Shown here piece by piece: positions 31,914 to 41,449 of a stretch of DNA of 64,000 nt (position 1 is the first letter of the stretch; each line of letters begins with the position of its first letter). Location: contig JAUFRC010000001.1 of assembly GCA_030410095.1 (NCBI GenBank), positions 2,616,501 through 2,680,500 of the forward strand, read 5' to 3'. The translations under genes and the position numbers were made by a program. The DNA is from Paracoccus cavernae. Its GTDB lineage: Bacteria > Pseudomonadota > Alphaproteobacteria > Rhodobacterales > Rhodobacteraceae. The notes beneath the pieces are model-generated. The model did not search any database. It saw only the letters and a program-made list of their open reading frames with translations, and was not told where the DNA came from.

Positions 31914-31936
31914 ATCGGGCTTCACGGCCCGATTTC
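31914..31936 (+). terminator. Weak terminator after the MuiA gene
   Basis: ATCGGGC-TTCACG-GCCCGAT followed by TTCAT; 40 bases after the stop. Confidence 0.6.
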
Positions 31937-31996
31937 ATGTCCACAATGCCTCGCGCGGGGCCTAGGGTGCGGCAGAAGCTCTAGCCCCACGGGATC

Positions 31997-33650
31997 CTAT
32001 CCCGTAGCAGCCGGCAGAACGGGCGTGATTGGCGGCAGCCCCGTCGCGCTTCCGCCCGTCGCGGTTCCCGCAATGTCGCTGGGACGGCCATGCGGCCCGA
32101 AGGCGAGGCGTCCCTCCTTGGCGGGAAGGGCGAGCGGCGCGACCTCTTCGAAGGTAACCATCGCCCGCCCGCCTTTGAGAAAGCGCAGCACCCAGGACAG
32201 CAGCTCGCCCGAGGGCCCCGCCATGACGCCGCGCACCGTTTCCTTGTCGCCTTGGGCGAAAAGCGCGGCGTGAAAGCCCTCGCGCAGGGTCTTGAGGCCC
32301 GGCCCGTCGCCGGCCTGCTCGCGCCATGCGCCCAGATGATCCGCAAGTGACTCCTTGATCTCGGTTCCCCATAGCTCGCCATAGCCGCGGTTCGACATCG
32401 CGATCATGCCGTTGCTGTCGAAAACCGCGACCGCATTGGCGAGCGTATCCAATACCTCCTTGTTCAGCGACAAATCGGCGCGGAACTTGCGGGTCAGCGA
32501 GATTTCCGAGGTGATATCCTCGAACAGAAAAGCAATCGCGCCGTCGGGATGGGGCCGTCCGGTCACGCGGTAGGTCTGTCCGCCGGGGAGCGACCATGTT
32601 TCGACGTGATGACCCGAAGCCGCCGCCGTCTCGAGCGAGCTCATGCGGTTGCGCCAGCTGCGGTAATCCTTGGGCTCCGGCACCATCCGCGCCTCGCGCA
32701 GACGGTCGAGAAAGGCGTAAAGCGTCGGGCGCGCGGTCAGAAAGCCCGCCGACAGCGTGGTCAGATCGATCAGCGAGGGGTTGAACAGCTGCAGCCGCCG
32801 GTCGCGGTCGAAAATCGCAAGGCCGATCGGCAGATCCGCGAAAGTCTTGGTCAAAGTATGGACGAAATCGCGCAGGCTGCGCTCGGCGCGCACGGCCGTA
32901 TCGGCAGGAAGCGCCATGCCGACGACATGATCGCCGACAACGCGCCCGTGGCATTCGTACCAAAGCGTCTGGCCCCGATCCTCGATCTGGGCGCGGCGCG
33001 GCGCATCGGAGGAACCGGCACGCACCGGCAGGTCGATCAGCCGAGGCAGAGGCCAGACGGTCTGGCCTTCGGCCTGCCGTTCGGCGATCTGGATATAGGC
33101 CGAATTGGCCCAGGTCACCATACCGTCCGCATCCTCGCGCCATGCCAGCATGGGTGAGCGGTCCATGGTGTTGCGCAACATTTCCAGCTCTTCTTCCATG
33201 GCGGAAAGCGTCAGCGAATCCACCACGATCCCCGCATTTTCCGAGGTCGGATCGTTCAGCGTGACGCGGATGAAATGGTTGTCGAGCTGTTCGATCAGAA
33301 CCCGCAAGCGCCGGTGCCCCGCGCGGGTATCGCCCCGATCTCGATCCGCCCGTCCTCTTCGAGATGGGCAAGGGCATCCCCGCCTCGGGGAGCCGCATCG
33401 AGACCCAAGCCATCAGCCGCTGCCACTCTCCCTCGCCCGGCAGAAGGTCGAGCAAGGCCCGCGCGGGGGCCGTCCCGTCCACCAGCTTGTTGTTGCGAAA
33501 CAGCAGGGCCAGAGGCTCGACGTCACGGTCAAGCCGCCCGCCTTTGGGCGATTTTCCTTGTGATCTGCCCTCCATCGTCATGATGAAAAGGACAGCGGCG
33601 ATCACCGCACAAACACTGACCCCGAGCGCCAATAAGAGAGTCGTCACCAT
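31997..33650 (-). CDS. Membrane-anchored PAS-domain protein without kinase domain
   Basis: About 551 residues: one N-terminal membrane helix (TLLLALGVSVCAVIAAVLFIM), then several PAS domains (MLAWREDADGMVTWANSAY; IGLAIFDRDRRLQLFNPSL; VAVFDSNGMIAMSNRGY) and a PAC-like end. No histidine-kinase, GGDEF or EAL part can be found before the stop. Two one-base losses (33378-33381 and 33305) break the frame; repair gives PEAGDALAHLEEDG and GALRVLIEQL. It lies next to regB on the same strand (spacing 90 bases). A sensory role is inferred; the output is unknown. Confidence 0.75.
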
Positions 33651-33740
33651 CTGCTTCGGTCCCCCATTTCATCAAAGCCCTAGCAAATGCGGGTTAAAGA
33701 AGGGTTAACCGGCGCCGGAAGGAAGGCCGTGACGGGGCGA

Positions 33741-35081
33741 TCAGCTCTCGATTTCGGGATTTTCGCCCAGAGCGCCGCGCATATCGGCCTCGATCCGGTC
33801 GCGCGGCCATGTCACGGTCACCACGGCACCCTTGCCCGAATTGGCAAAGGCCAGATGCGCGCCCGAGCGCTCCAGAAGCGCCTTGGCGATAAAAAGACCC
33901 AAGCCCATCCCGTCATATCCGCGGCCGTCCTCGGCCCGGGGACGCGTGGTGAGAAAGGGGCTGCCGAGACGCGGCATCAGCGCCGGCGGATAGCCCGGGC
34001 CGTCATCGGCAATCTGCAAGATCAGCTGGCTTGGCGTCCAGTCGGCGGAAACCGTGACGCGACTACCGGCGAAATCGACCGCATTCTGGATGAGGTTGCG
34101 CAATCCATGCACCACGGCCGCATCGCGCAGGACCGTCTGCTCTGGCTCGCTCACGACGATATCGACGATGATGCCGCGCTCCATATGCGGGCGGGCGGCC
34201 TCGGCGAGCATGCTTTCGAGCGGCGCGGCGCGGATCAGCAGATCGTCCCTGCCCGCGCGACCCATGGATTTGAGGATCGTACTGCAGCGGTCCGCCGATT
34301 GGCGCAGAATGGCAAGATCCTCGGCAATATCGGGGCGCTCGGGCAGAAGATCCGAAAGTTCGTCGACCAGCTCGGCGCTGACCAGTTTGATCGTCGCAAG
34401 CGGCGTGCCCATCTCGTGGGCCGCGGCGGCGACCACCCCACCCAGATGCTGGAGTTTCTGCTCGCGCTCGAGCGCCATCCGCGCCGCGAAAAGCGCGTTC
34501 GAGGTCGTGACCAGATCGCTCGAGACCCGATGCGCATAGGCCGAAAGAAAGACCACCCCGATCACGATCGCGACCCAATGGCCGAATTGGTAGGGCTCGT
34601 CCAAGGCCAAAGTCCCGCCGCCCTCGTAACTCAGCGGCTCGGCCACCAGACCCGCAATCGTCACCATCACTAGCGAGGCCAACCCGAGCGCGATCATATG
34701 TCGCGCCGGAAGCGAAGTTGCCGCAATTGTGACCGGAGCGAGAACCAAAAGCGCGAATGGATTGGTCATTCCGCCGGTCAAAGCCAGAAGCGTCGCGATC
34801 TGCCAAAGATCAAAGCCGAGCTGAAGCGCTGCCTCGCGGTCCGAGACCCGATGGGCGGGGCGCCATGACAGCCAGATATTCAGTAGTATTGTCAATGCGA
34901 TAGTCGACAGGACCGGTACCAGAGGCACATAGACCCCGATCAAAAGCGCCGCCGCGACCGCGCCAAGCTGGCCGCAAACCGCAACCCAGCGCAGCAGCAA
35001 AAGCGTCCGGAGCCGGATCGGCTCGGGCGCCGGTTGGCCCGGCAGCATGGTTATCCGGCGGGAAACGAGTTCGAGAGGCAA
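33741..35081 (-). CDS. regB: Redox sensor histidine kinase RegB/PrrB
   Basis: 446 residues: six membrane segments, the quinone-binding motif GGMTNPFALL, the phospho-acceptor His in AAAHEMGTPLATIKLVSAEL, the conserved redox Cys in SADRCSTILKSMG and ATPase boxes NLIQNAVDFA, DDGPGYP and GMGLGLFIAK. In Rhodobacteraceae it senses the ubiquinone pool and controls photosynthesis, respiration, nitrogen and CO2 fixation through RegA. Divergent from senC across 89 bases. Start at 35081 or MLPGQPAPEP at 35048. The frame is intact. Confidence 0.95.
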   Translation of the reverse strand: MPLELVSRRITMLPGQPAPEPIRLRTLLLLRWVAVCGQLGAVAAALLIGVYVPLVPVLSTIALTILLNIWLSWRPAHRVSDREAALQLGFDLWQIATLLALTGGMTNPFALLVLAPVTIAATSLPARHMIALGLASLVMVTIAGLVAEPLSYEGGGTLALDEPYQFGHWVAIVIGVVFLSAYAHRVSSDLVTTSNALFAARMALEREQKLQHLGGVVAAAAHEMGTPLATIKLVSAELVDELSDLLPERPDIAEDLAILRQSADRCSTILKSMGRAGRDDLLIRAAPLESMLAEAARPHMERGIIVDIVVSEPEQTVLRDAAVVHGLRNLIQNAVDFAGSRVTVSADWTPSQLILQIADDGPGYPPALMPRLGSPFLTTRPRAEDGRGYDGMGLGLFIAKALLERSGAHLAFANSGKGAVVTVTWPRDRIEADMRGALGENPEIES

Positions 35082-35170
35082 GGGGCGGCTCCGGTTCTAG
35101 GACGGCACGGGGCATTGATACTGACGGCCGGATAAGCAATCAATGCGCCCGCATTCGATAGGAGTATGAC

Positions 35171-35803
35171 ATGGCCGCCGATAAACGGATTCTGGCTTTG
35201 GGCGCTGTCGCAGCGGTGCTTGTTCTGGTCACGGGTGGCCTGTGGCTATCCAAAGCGAAATCGGGCGACGAATTTGCGCAATGCCGCAAATCGGTTGTCG
35301 CCGGCGGTATGGAATCCTTCGGCACGCCCTTTACCCTGACCGACGAGAACGGCACGCGGGTCACGGATAAAGAGGTCTTCACCGAACCGACGCTGCTTTA
35401 TTTCGGCTATACTTTCTGCCCCGATGTCTGCCCGCTCGATGCCGCGCGCAATGGCGAGGTTACGGCCTTGCTCGAGGACAAGGGCATGTCGATCAATCCG
35501 GTCTTCGTGAGCGTCGATCCCGCCCGCGATACGCTCGAGGTACTGCGCAGCTTTACCGATGCGATGCATCCGCGCATGGTCGGCCTGACCGGCTCGGCCG
35601 AGGAAATCGATGCGGTCGCCAAAGGCTGGCGGACCTATTACAAACTCAACAATCAGGATGATGCCGAGAACTATCTCGTGGATCACATGACCAATACTTT
35701 CCTCGTCATGCCCGGTCAGGGCACGGTGGAATTCTTTGGACGTGACGTCACCCCCGAAGATATGGCAGCGCGCGTCGGTTGTTTCGTCGAAGCTGCCGGA
35801 TAA
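35171..35803 (+). CDS. senC: SCO1/SenC copper chaperone (PrrC)
   Basis: 210 residues: an N-terminal membrane anchor followed by a periplasmic thioredoxin fold with the copper ligands Cys-x3-Cys in FCPDVCP and His in LVDHMTNTF. It delivers copper to the CuA centre of cytochrome oxidase and affects RegB signalling. Sits between regB and regA as in Rhodobacter. TAGGAG lies before the ATG. Upstream, GGGGCATTGATAC resembles half of a RegA box, suggesting autoregulation (weak evidence). Confidence 0.94.
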   Translation: MAADKRILALGAVAAVLVLVTGGLWLSKAKSGDEFAQCRKSVVAGGMESFGTPFTLTDENGTRVTDKEVFTEPTLLYFGYTFCPDVCPLDAARNGEVTALLEDKGMSINPVFVSVDPARDTLEVLRSFTDAMHPRMVGLTGSAEEIDAVAKGWRTYYKLNNQDDAENYLVDHMTNTFLVMPGQGTVEFFGRDVTPEDMAARVGCFVEAAG

Positions 35804-35920
35804 GCGGCCGCAAACTTTGACGGGAAGGGCCGGCGTCTTTAAAACAATCGGCAAGAGCCTGTGCGCATTGCCCATTTGCGGACCCGCCCTGTCCCGTCAC
35901 ATCGTGAAAGATCCCTAACC

Positions 35921-36466
35921 GTGAATACAGTTGAAATCGGTCCCGATCCCAGCCTGCTTCTTGTCGATGACGACGAGGTCTTTCTGACGCGCTTGAGCCG
36001 CGCCATGGAAAAGCGCGGCTTTGACGTTGTTGCGGCTCCTTCGGTGGCGGCAGCGCGTGCGGCGGTACTCGCCCGCCCTCCGGCTTATGCCGTGGTCGAT
36101 TTGCGGCTCGAGGACGGCAACGGCCTTGATGTGGTCGATGCCATTCGCGAAGCCCGCGTCGACGCGCGTATTGTCGTTTTGACCGGTTATGGCGCGATTG
36201 CGACTGCGGTGGCTGCCGTGAAAATGGGCGCGACCGATTATCTTTCCAAACCCGCCGATGCAGATGATGTCACCCGCGCCCTCCTGGCACGCGGTGAAAC
36301 ATTGCCGCCGCCGCCCGAAGCGCCAATGTCGGCCGATCGCGTGCGTTGGGAACATATTCAACGTGTTTTTGAACAATGCGAACGTAATGTCAGCGAGACC
36401 GCGCGCCGTCTTCACATGCATCGCCGGACCCTCCAGCGGATTTTGGCCAAGCGCAGTCCCAAATAA
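35921..36466 (+). CDS. regA: Redox response regulator RegA/PrrA
   Basis: 181 residues from the GTG at 35921: receiver domain with LLLVDDDEVF, phospho-acceptor Asp in AVVDLRLEDGNGLD and Lys in YLSKPADADD, a proline-rich linker (LPPPPEAP) and the very conserved Fis-type helix-turn-helix NVSETARRLHMHRRTLQRIL. It is the global redox regulator paired with RegB. The GTG is favoured because the usual RegA length and start context follow it; an upstream ATG at 35861 would add 20 unconserved residues. The frame is intact. Confidence 0.95.
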   Translation: MNTVEIGPDPSLLLVDDDEVFLTRLSRAMEKRGFDVVAAPSVAAARAAVLARPPAYAVVDLRLEDGNGLDVVDAIREARVDARIVVLTGYGAIATAVAAVKMGATDYLSKPADADDVTRALLARGETLPPPPEAPMSADRVRWEHIQRVFEQCERNVSETARRLHMHRRTLQRILAKRSPK

Positions 36467-36536
36467 ATCAATTCTATTGCAATTCCCTGAAAGGGCGTAA
36501 TATCAAATTACACAACCTATTATTCCGGGATTTGGA

Positions 36537-36845
36537 ATGCCTATTGATCTTGACGCTCTTTCGTTGAGCGAACTGCGCGACCTGCGCAACAAAGTCGAAC
36601 GCGCGATCTCTTCTTACGAAGACCGTCGCCGCAAAGAAGCAATGGCGGCTATTGAAAGCGCCGCCCGCGAGCATGGCTTCAACCTCGCCGAGCTCACCGG
36701 TATCAAACTGTCGAAATCGAAAGTTGCCGCCAAATACGCCAACCCCGAAGACGCCAGCCAGACCTGGAGCGGTCGTGGTCGCAAGCCGCGTTGGGTGCAA
36801 GAGCACCTCGACAATGGCAAGCCGATGGGCGAGTTGGAAATCTGA
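36537..36845 (+). CDS. hvrA: H-NS family regulator HvrA/Spb
   Basis: 102 residues: N-terminal coiled-coil oligomerisation part (LSLSELRDLRNKVERAISSYED) and the C-terminal H-NS DNA-binding core TWSGRGRKPRWVQEHL. In Rhodobacter capsulatus hvrA lies next to regA and tunes light-harvesting and nitrogen-fixation genes. The AT-rich 70-base gap after regA and the strong terminator suggest its own promoter. The frame is intact. Confidence 0.93.
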   Translation: MPIDLDALSLSELRDLRNKVERAISSYEDRRRKEAMAAIESAAREHGFNLAELTGIKLSKSKVAAKYANPEDASQTWSGRGRKPRWVQEHLDNGKPMGELEI

Positions 36846-36848
36846 TTG

Positions 36849-36880
36849 AAATCCCACCAAGCGGTGGGATTTTTCTTTTT
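36849..36880 (+). terminator. Terminator of hvrA
   Basis: AAATCCCACC-AAGC-GGTGGGATTT followed by TTCTTTTT. Confidence 0.95.
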
Positions 36881-36901
36881 AGATCGGGAATTGGACGGCC
36901 T

Positions 36902-37507
36902 TTAACCGCCGTCCATTCCACGAATGATATCATTGAATCTTTGCAAGAATGCCGCGCGCGCTTCTGCTGGCGGACGCAGGCGGATTGTCAGGCCGGCAGC
37001 AATATCCCCGCCGATTGTCGGGAATAGCTTTCTGGCTTCTTCCGGCGAGAATCCGGCAATCTGGATTGCCTCCATCCGCGCCGAGATCCGGTCGGCCTGT
37101 TTGATCGAGCGCTTGATCGCCACGGGGATTTGCGCGGGCAATCCGAAACGGCGATGCACGGCCGCGGCGATACGCGCCTCCATTTCGCCATATTCGGAAC
37201 CCAGCGCCGACTTTACCGGCGAGATCATATCCCCGATCACATATTCGGGAGAATCATGAAGCAATGCCGCCAAGCGCCAGCGAATTGCCCCGTCGGGATT
37301 GAGCAGAGTGAATATCTCTTCGACCAATATCGAATGTTCCGCGACGTTATACGCCCAATCACCTCTGGTCTGACCGTTCCAGCGGGCAACGAAAGCAAGG
37401 CCGTGGGCAATATCCTCGATCTCGATATCGACGGGCGTCGGATCAAGCAGATCAAGCCTGCGCCCAGACAGCATTCTCTGCCATGCCCGTTTCGGCTGCG
37501 ATGCCAT
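36902..37507 (-). CDS. HD-domain hydrolase (YfbR-like)
   Basis: 201 residues with the HD metal site: His in YNVAEHSILV, then the doublet LLHDSPEYVIGDM and a later Asp in IKQADRISARME. This is the pattern of YfbR-type 5'-nucleotidases and related phosphohydrolases. Start at 37507 (MASQPKRAW) with GGAGAT upstream; a longer in-frame extension to 37588 is not supported. Substrate cannot be told. The frame is intact. Confidence 0.85.
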   Translation of the reverse strand: MASQPKRAWQRMLSGRRLDLLDPTPVDIEIEDIAHGLAFVARWNGQTRGDWAYNVAEHSILVEEIFTLLNPDGAIRWRLAALLHDSPEYVIGDMISPVKSALGSEYGEMEARIAAAVHRRFGLPAQIPVAIKRSIKQADRISARMEAIQIAGFSPEEARKLFPTIGGDIAAGLTIRLRPPAEARAAFLQRFNDIIRGMDGG

Positions 37508-37597
37508 GTCGATCTCCTTAAAGCTGCGTTCTGAATAGGGAACATTCGTTAAAGAATAGTTCACCTTCAAATCCGCAATCCCGTGCACGAAACAAAA

Positions 37598-37624
37598 GGG
37601 CCGCGCCCTTGAATGGCGCGGCCC
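37598..37624 (-). terminator. Terminator of secB
   Basis: Minus strand GGGCCGCGCC-ATTCAAG-GGCGCGGCCC then TTTTGTTT; 24 bases after the secB stop. Confidence 0.93.
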
Positions 37625-37647
37625 CGATGAATTGCCGTGACGTCACA

Positions 37648-38160
37648 TTACGACAGCGGCTGGTTCGCCGGCACTTCGTTCTGCGCGCGGCGCTGGATTT
37701 CCTGACGGTAGAGCGCGACGAAATCGACCGGATCCATGTTGAAGGCCGGGAAGCCGCCGTCGCGGGTCATGTCCGAGATGATGCGGCGCACGAAGGGGAA
37801 CAGGATGCGCGGGCATTCGATCAGCAGGAACGGATGCATCTGGTCTTCCGGCACGCCCTCGATGTGGAAGATCCCGCCGTAGTCCAGCTCGCACAGAAAC
37901 AGCGGGGTCTTGTCGGCGGCATTGGTCGAGGTCACGCGGAATTTCGTAATGACTTCATACTGGTTCTCGGTCTGGCGCTTGCGCGCGTCGAGGCTGACCT
38001 GAACGTTGATCTCGGGCTGGACCTCGCCACCCGGCGCGCCCTTCTGGGCCACGGCATTCTCGAAGGAGAGGTCGCGGACATATTGGGTCAGGATCTGCAT
38101 GCGAACCGCTGCGGGCTGCGCTTGACCGGCTGCCGCGCCGTTCGGGGTATCGTCGCTCAT
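37648..38160 (-). CDS. secB: Protein-export chaperone SecB
   Basis: 170 residues. Conserved YVRDLSFENAVA, CELDYGGIFHIEGVPEDQMHPFLLIECPR and DPVDFVALYRQEI. Tetrameric chaperone that keeps preproteins unfolded and brings them to SecA. GGAGGAT precedes the ATG. The frame is intact. fxsA lies just upstream on the same strand. Confidence 0.97.
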   Translation of the reverse strand: MSDDTPNGAAAGQAQPAAVRMQILTQYVRDLSFENAVAQKGAPGGEVQPEINVQVSLDARKRQTENQYEVITKFRVTSTNAADKTPLFLCELDYGGIFHIEGVPEDQMHPFLLIECPRILFPFVRRIISDMTRDGGFPAFNMDPVDFVALYRQEIQRRAQNEVPANQPLS

Positions 38161-38210
38161 TACTATCCTCCTTGGATTTCACAAGGTTCTAGCACTGCAC
38201 AACGAGGCGC

Positions 38211-38758
38211 TCAATGCTGCGTCCAGCCGGAATTTCCGTTGCTGTTGCCGCGATCGCGACCACTGCCGTTCGCTCCGTCGGCGCCCGGACGCGGCAGGCC
38301 GACATCGGACGGCGGCACATAGGGGTCGTCCTGAATGACATATTCGCCATCGATCACGCCGGCATCGTGGTAGCGGCTTTGCGCGCCGCCGAAACCGAAG
38401 CTCGCGCCCGTCACGGTTGTGCGCGCCGCGATCTGCTTCACGATCTGTTTACGCAGCGGCGGGATCAGCAAAGTCCCGCCAGAAAATCGGTGAAAAAGCC
38501 CGGCACGACCAGCAGGACGCCCGCGATCATCAGCAGCGTCCGGTCGGCCATCGGCGTCGTCGTCCCGCGCATTTGCTGCAACGATTGCTGGAGATCCATC
38601 GCCGCCTGCGCGCCCTGATGGCGGATCAGCGCCATACCCGCGATACCGGCGAGAAACAGCCACGCCAGCGTCGCCAAAACGCCGATTTCACCGCCGATTA
38701 TGACGAAAAGCGCGATCTCTATGATGGGCAGCAACATAAAAACCCAGGAAAGGCGCAT
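38211..38758 (-). CDS. fxsA: FxsA family inner-membrane protein
   Basis: About 182 residues: four membrane segments (MLLPIIEIALFVIIGGEIG, LATLAWLFLAGIAGMALI and two more around LLMIAGVLLVVPGFFTDF) and a hydrophilic C-terminal tail. FxsA relieves F-plasmid exclusion of phage T7 in E. coli; its normal role is unknown. One T is missing at 38468-38470 (plus AAA), joining FLAGLLLIPPLRKQ. AAAGGAG precedes the start. Confidence 0.88.
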
Positions 38759-38912
38759 TTTTCATCTCCTTTGTCGAAGCAACTTCGACTGAATTCACAG
38801 CCGAAACTAGACTTGTCGCGACCTGAACCCTACATAGAGAGTGATCCCGCCAAAACCAACCGTCCTGCCCTCAGGAACTCACCACTCACGTTACTCCGGC
38901 CAAGGTTAACAG

Positions 38913-39572
38913 ATGTCGAATGCCTTTCTGCAACTTCTCGTGCTGGCCGCGATCGCGGTTTTCCTGATCATGCGCCTGCGCAACGTCCTCGGCTCGCGCG
39001 ATGGTTTCGAGCCGAGCCAGAACGAGCAGCAGGCACAGCAGCCGCGCCGCAATTTCGACGTGATCGAGGGGACCGCCAACCAGGAGGACGGCGATATCGC
39101 CGACCATGCCGAGCCGGGTAGCGCCGCCGCCAACGCGCTCAAGGCGATGCGCCGCGTCGAGCCCGATTTCGAGGTCGGACCGTTCCTTTCGGGCGCAAAG
39201 GGCGCTTACGAGATGATCCTTCTCGCCTTTGAGCGCGGGGATATTTCCGATGTGCGCGCCTTCCTTGCGCCGCAGGTGGCCGAGGCTTTCGACAGCGTGA
39301 TTGCCGACCGCAAGGCCAAGGGCCTCGTAACCGAAGCCAATTACCTCGGCACCCGCGAAACCGCGCTGGCCGCCGCAGAATTCAACCCCGCGACAGGCCT
39401 TGCCGAGATCACCGTGCGCTTTGTCGGCGAACTCAGCCTTGTCGTGCGCAATGCCGCGGGCGAGATTGTCGAAGGCGATGCCAAAACCTCGCGCAAACAG
39501 CGCGACAACTGAACCTTTGCGCGCCATATGGGCCAGTCCGATCCGAACTGGCAACTCGTCGCTACGGCCTGA
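38913..39572 (+). CDS. Tim44-domain protein with an in-frame TGA
   Basis: About 219 codons: an N-terminal membrane segment (LQLLVLAAIAVFLIM) followed by the Tim44/TimA-like domain (GAKGAYEMILLAFERGD, VGELSLVVRNAAGEIVEGD). At 39510-39512 the frame meets TGA, yet the same frame goes on TFARHMGQSDPNWQLVATA, the normal end of this family, where Trp (TGG) is expected. So a G-to-A change or error stops it 20 residues early. Alphaproteobacterial members (TimA) act in the inner membrane. Confidence 0.85.
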
Positions 39573-39575
39573 ACC

Positions 39576-40199
39576 ATGAGCCGCAAGCGGGGTCTTTCGG
39601 CCGAAGACAAGGCACTATGGTCCCGTGTCGCGGCGACGATCGCGCCGATGCAGCCTTTGCGCAAGGATCCCAAGCCGGAGCCTCCGCCCAAGCCCGCAAG
39701 CGTGATTGCGAAAGCCGCAGCCGCCTTTGCTCCGGCCCCGCTGCCGCCGTCCTTCCGGATCGGCGGTTTTTCCGTGCCGTCGGAGCCTCTGGGCCGCAAT
39801 CCCCGCATCAATCAGGATCTCGCGCCCAAACCGGGCGAGCGTCTCGCCGCCCAGCCCCTGCGCATGGATGCCAAGACACATCGCCATATGACGCGCGGCA
39901 AGCTGCGTCCCGAGGCGCGCATCGACCTTCACGGCATGACGCTGGCCGTGGCCCAGCCCGCGCTGATCAATTTCGTCATGGGCGCGCATAGCCGCGGCAG
40001 CCGTCTGGTTCTTGTGATCACGGGCAAGGGCAAAGCGGGAGGCCCCGATGCGCCTCTGCCGATCCGGCCGGGCGCGCTGCGTCACAACGTGCCGCACTGG
40101 CTGCAGATGATGCCGCTGGCACCCTTGGTCCTTCAGGTCACCCCCGCGCACCGCAGCCACGGCGGCGAGGGCGCCTATTACGTCTATCTGCGGAAGTAA
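39576..40199 (+). CDS. Smr-domain protein
   Basis: 207 residues. A charged, proline-rich N-terminal half, then the Smr (small MutS-related) domain with ARIDLHGMTLAVAQPALINF, VLVITGKGKAGG and the HGGEGAYYVYLRK end. Smr domains nick DNA or RNA; the bacterial stand-alone role is unclear, possibly cleavage of stalled-ribosome mRNA. Starts 3 bases after Tim44; the mltA gene commonly found between the two in relatives is absent. Overlaps the next gene's end on the opposite strand by 16 bases. Confidence 0.87.
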   Translation: MSRKRGLSAEDKALWSRVAATIAPMQPLRKDPKPEPPPKPASVIAKAAAAFAPAPLPPSFRIGGFSVPSEPLGRNPRINQDLAPKPGERLAAQPLRMDAKTHRHMTRGKLRPEARIDLHGMTLAVAQPALINFVMGAHSRGSRLVLVITGKGKAGGPDAPLPIRPGALRHNVPHWLQMMPLAPLVLQVTPAHRSHGGEGAYYVYLRK

Positions 40200-41314
40200 T
40201 CCGCCGCATATTGATCGGGCAGCAGCACGACCTGCGCCGCGCGCTCGACCGTCAGCGCCGCCCCAGTAAACAGCCCGACACGCCCGCCCGCATCATTGGC
40301 GAAGGCAGAACCGATATCGCCGGCCCGTGTCAGGATCGACAGCAGCGCGGGAGAGCTGGCCGCATCGAAATGGCCGCTGCCGGTATTGAATGCGGCCGTA
40401 TCGACCAGCATCACCTCGAGATCAGAGACCCGCCGCGCGTCCTGCAAGCTGCCCAGACGCACCGGCTCGCCCGACAGACGCGCCGAAAGCTGCAACGCGC
40501 TATCCTTGGAGGAGGTGAAAATCAGGAAGGGCTGGGGCAGCTTGCCGATCGCCTTGGCCTGCATGCGGAAAACATCGACATCGATATCGGGCGAGAACAG
40601 CACCACGCCGCCGATCTTGTCGAGTTCCTTGCGTTTGCCGCCGATCGCCATCTGGCGCAAGGTCTCCATCACCAGTTCGGTGCCCATGGAATGCCCGACC
40701 AGCACGACCTGACGTGCCCCGGCCGCTTGGGTATCCTCGATCATCTGTTGCAGCCCGTCGCGTGAAAACAGCACGGAATCGCGATCGGCCGCATAGGCCA
40801 GCGTCTGCCCGCGCGAGGGCCATGCGAAGTGCATATAGGTGCCCGGCATATCCAGATCATGCGCGAATTGCGCGAAGCGATAGAGCCCCTCGGCGAAGGT
40901 GTTGTTGTAGCCGTGAACGAAAATCACCGCGTCCCCGTCGCTTTGCACCTGCGGATTGCGCAGCTGCTCGCGCACCGCCTGACGGAAGCCCTCGCGGGTG
41001 GGATAGGACAGGCGCTGCGTCGTGAGGAAGTCGGTTTGCGGATTTGCGGGCTGGTCCTTGACGGGGAATTTGATGGTCCCGACCTTGCGTTGCGGCGGAA
41101 CCGAGACATCGACCCGCCCGTAGCGTACCTCTTCGCTGCGCTCCGGCCCTTCAGAGGCGCGGGTGGTGCCGACCAGAATTTCCTGCACCTCGCCGACAGT
41201 AGCGGCAGAGGGATCAACCCTGACCTCGCCGCGCGGCGCGCAGGCTGACAGAATGATAACAAATGAAATCAGATACTTGCGCAAATCGACGCTCCCGCCA
41301 GCCTGTCTGGACAT
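40184..41314 (-). CDS. DUF900 alpha/beta-hydrolase lipoprotein
   Basis: About 376 residues. N-terminus YLISFVIILSACAPRG carries a lipobox, so it is likely membrane-anchored. The hydrolase core shows VIFVHGYNNTFAEG (oxyanion region), the nucleophile elbow VGHSMGTELV and a later Asp in LFSPDIDVDVF, with the terminal His probably in GSGHFDAA. Natural substrate unknown; an esterase or lipase role is inferred. Not in an operon. The frame is intact. Confidence 0.82.
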   Translation of the reverse strand: MSRQAGGSVDLRKYLISFVIILSACAPRGEVRVDPSAATVGEVQEILVGTTRASEGPERSEEVRYGRVDVSVPPQRKVGTIKFPVKDQPANPQTDFLTTQRLSYPTREGFRQAVREQLRNPQVQSDGDAVIFVHGYNNTFAEGLYRFAQFAHDLDMPGTYMHFAWPSRGQTLAYAADRDSVLFSRDGLQQMIEDTQAAGARQVVLVGHSMGTELVMETLRQMAIGGKRKELDKIGGVVLFSPDIDVDVFRMQAKAIGKLPQPFLIFTSSKDSALQLSARLSGEPVRLGSLQDARRVSDLEVMLVDTAAFNTGSGHFDAASSPALLSILTRAGDIGSAFANDAGGRVGLFTGAALTVERAAQVVLLPDQYAADYFRR

Positions 41315-41414
41315 ACCATGCCAAAGCCGGCTCCGGTTGAAAACCGAAATTCGCGCAACCTGAAAGCGTCAAAGGCAGGGACGCGCATTCCGCCCTGCGC
41401 GCGCGATCGGGCAG

Positions 41415-41442
41415 AAGGGAAGGCACCAAAGCGCCTTCCCTT
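41415..41442 (-). terminator. Stem-loop after hslU
   Basis: AAGGGAAGGC and GCCTTCCCTT around eight bases, seven bases from the hslU stop. No long T-run follows. Confidence 0.65.
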
Positions 41443-41449
41443 GCAGCAC

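Noticed and set aside
39510..39512. Selenocysteine recoding at the TGA in the Tim44 gene
   Set aside because: No SECIS-like hairpin right after the codon and the family has Trp, not Cys, at this place.
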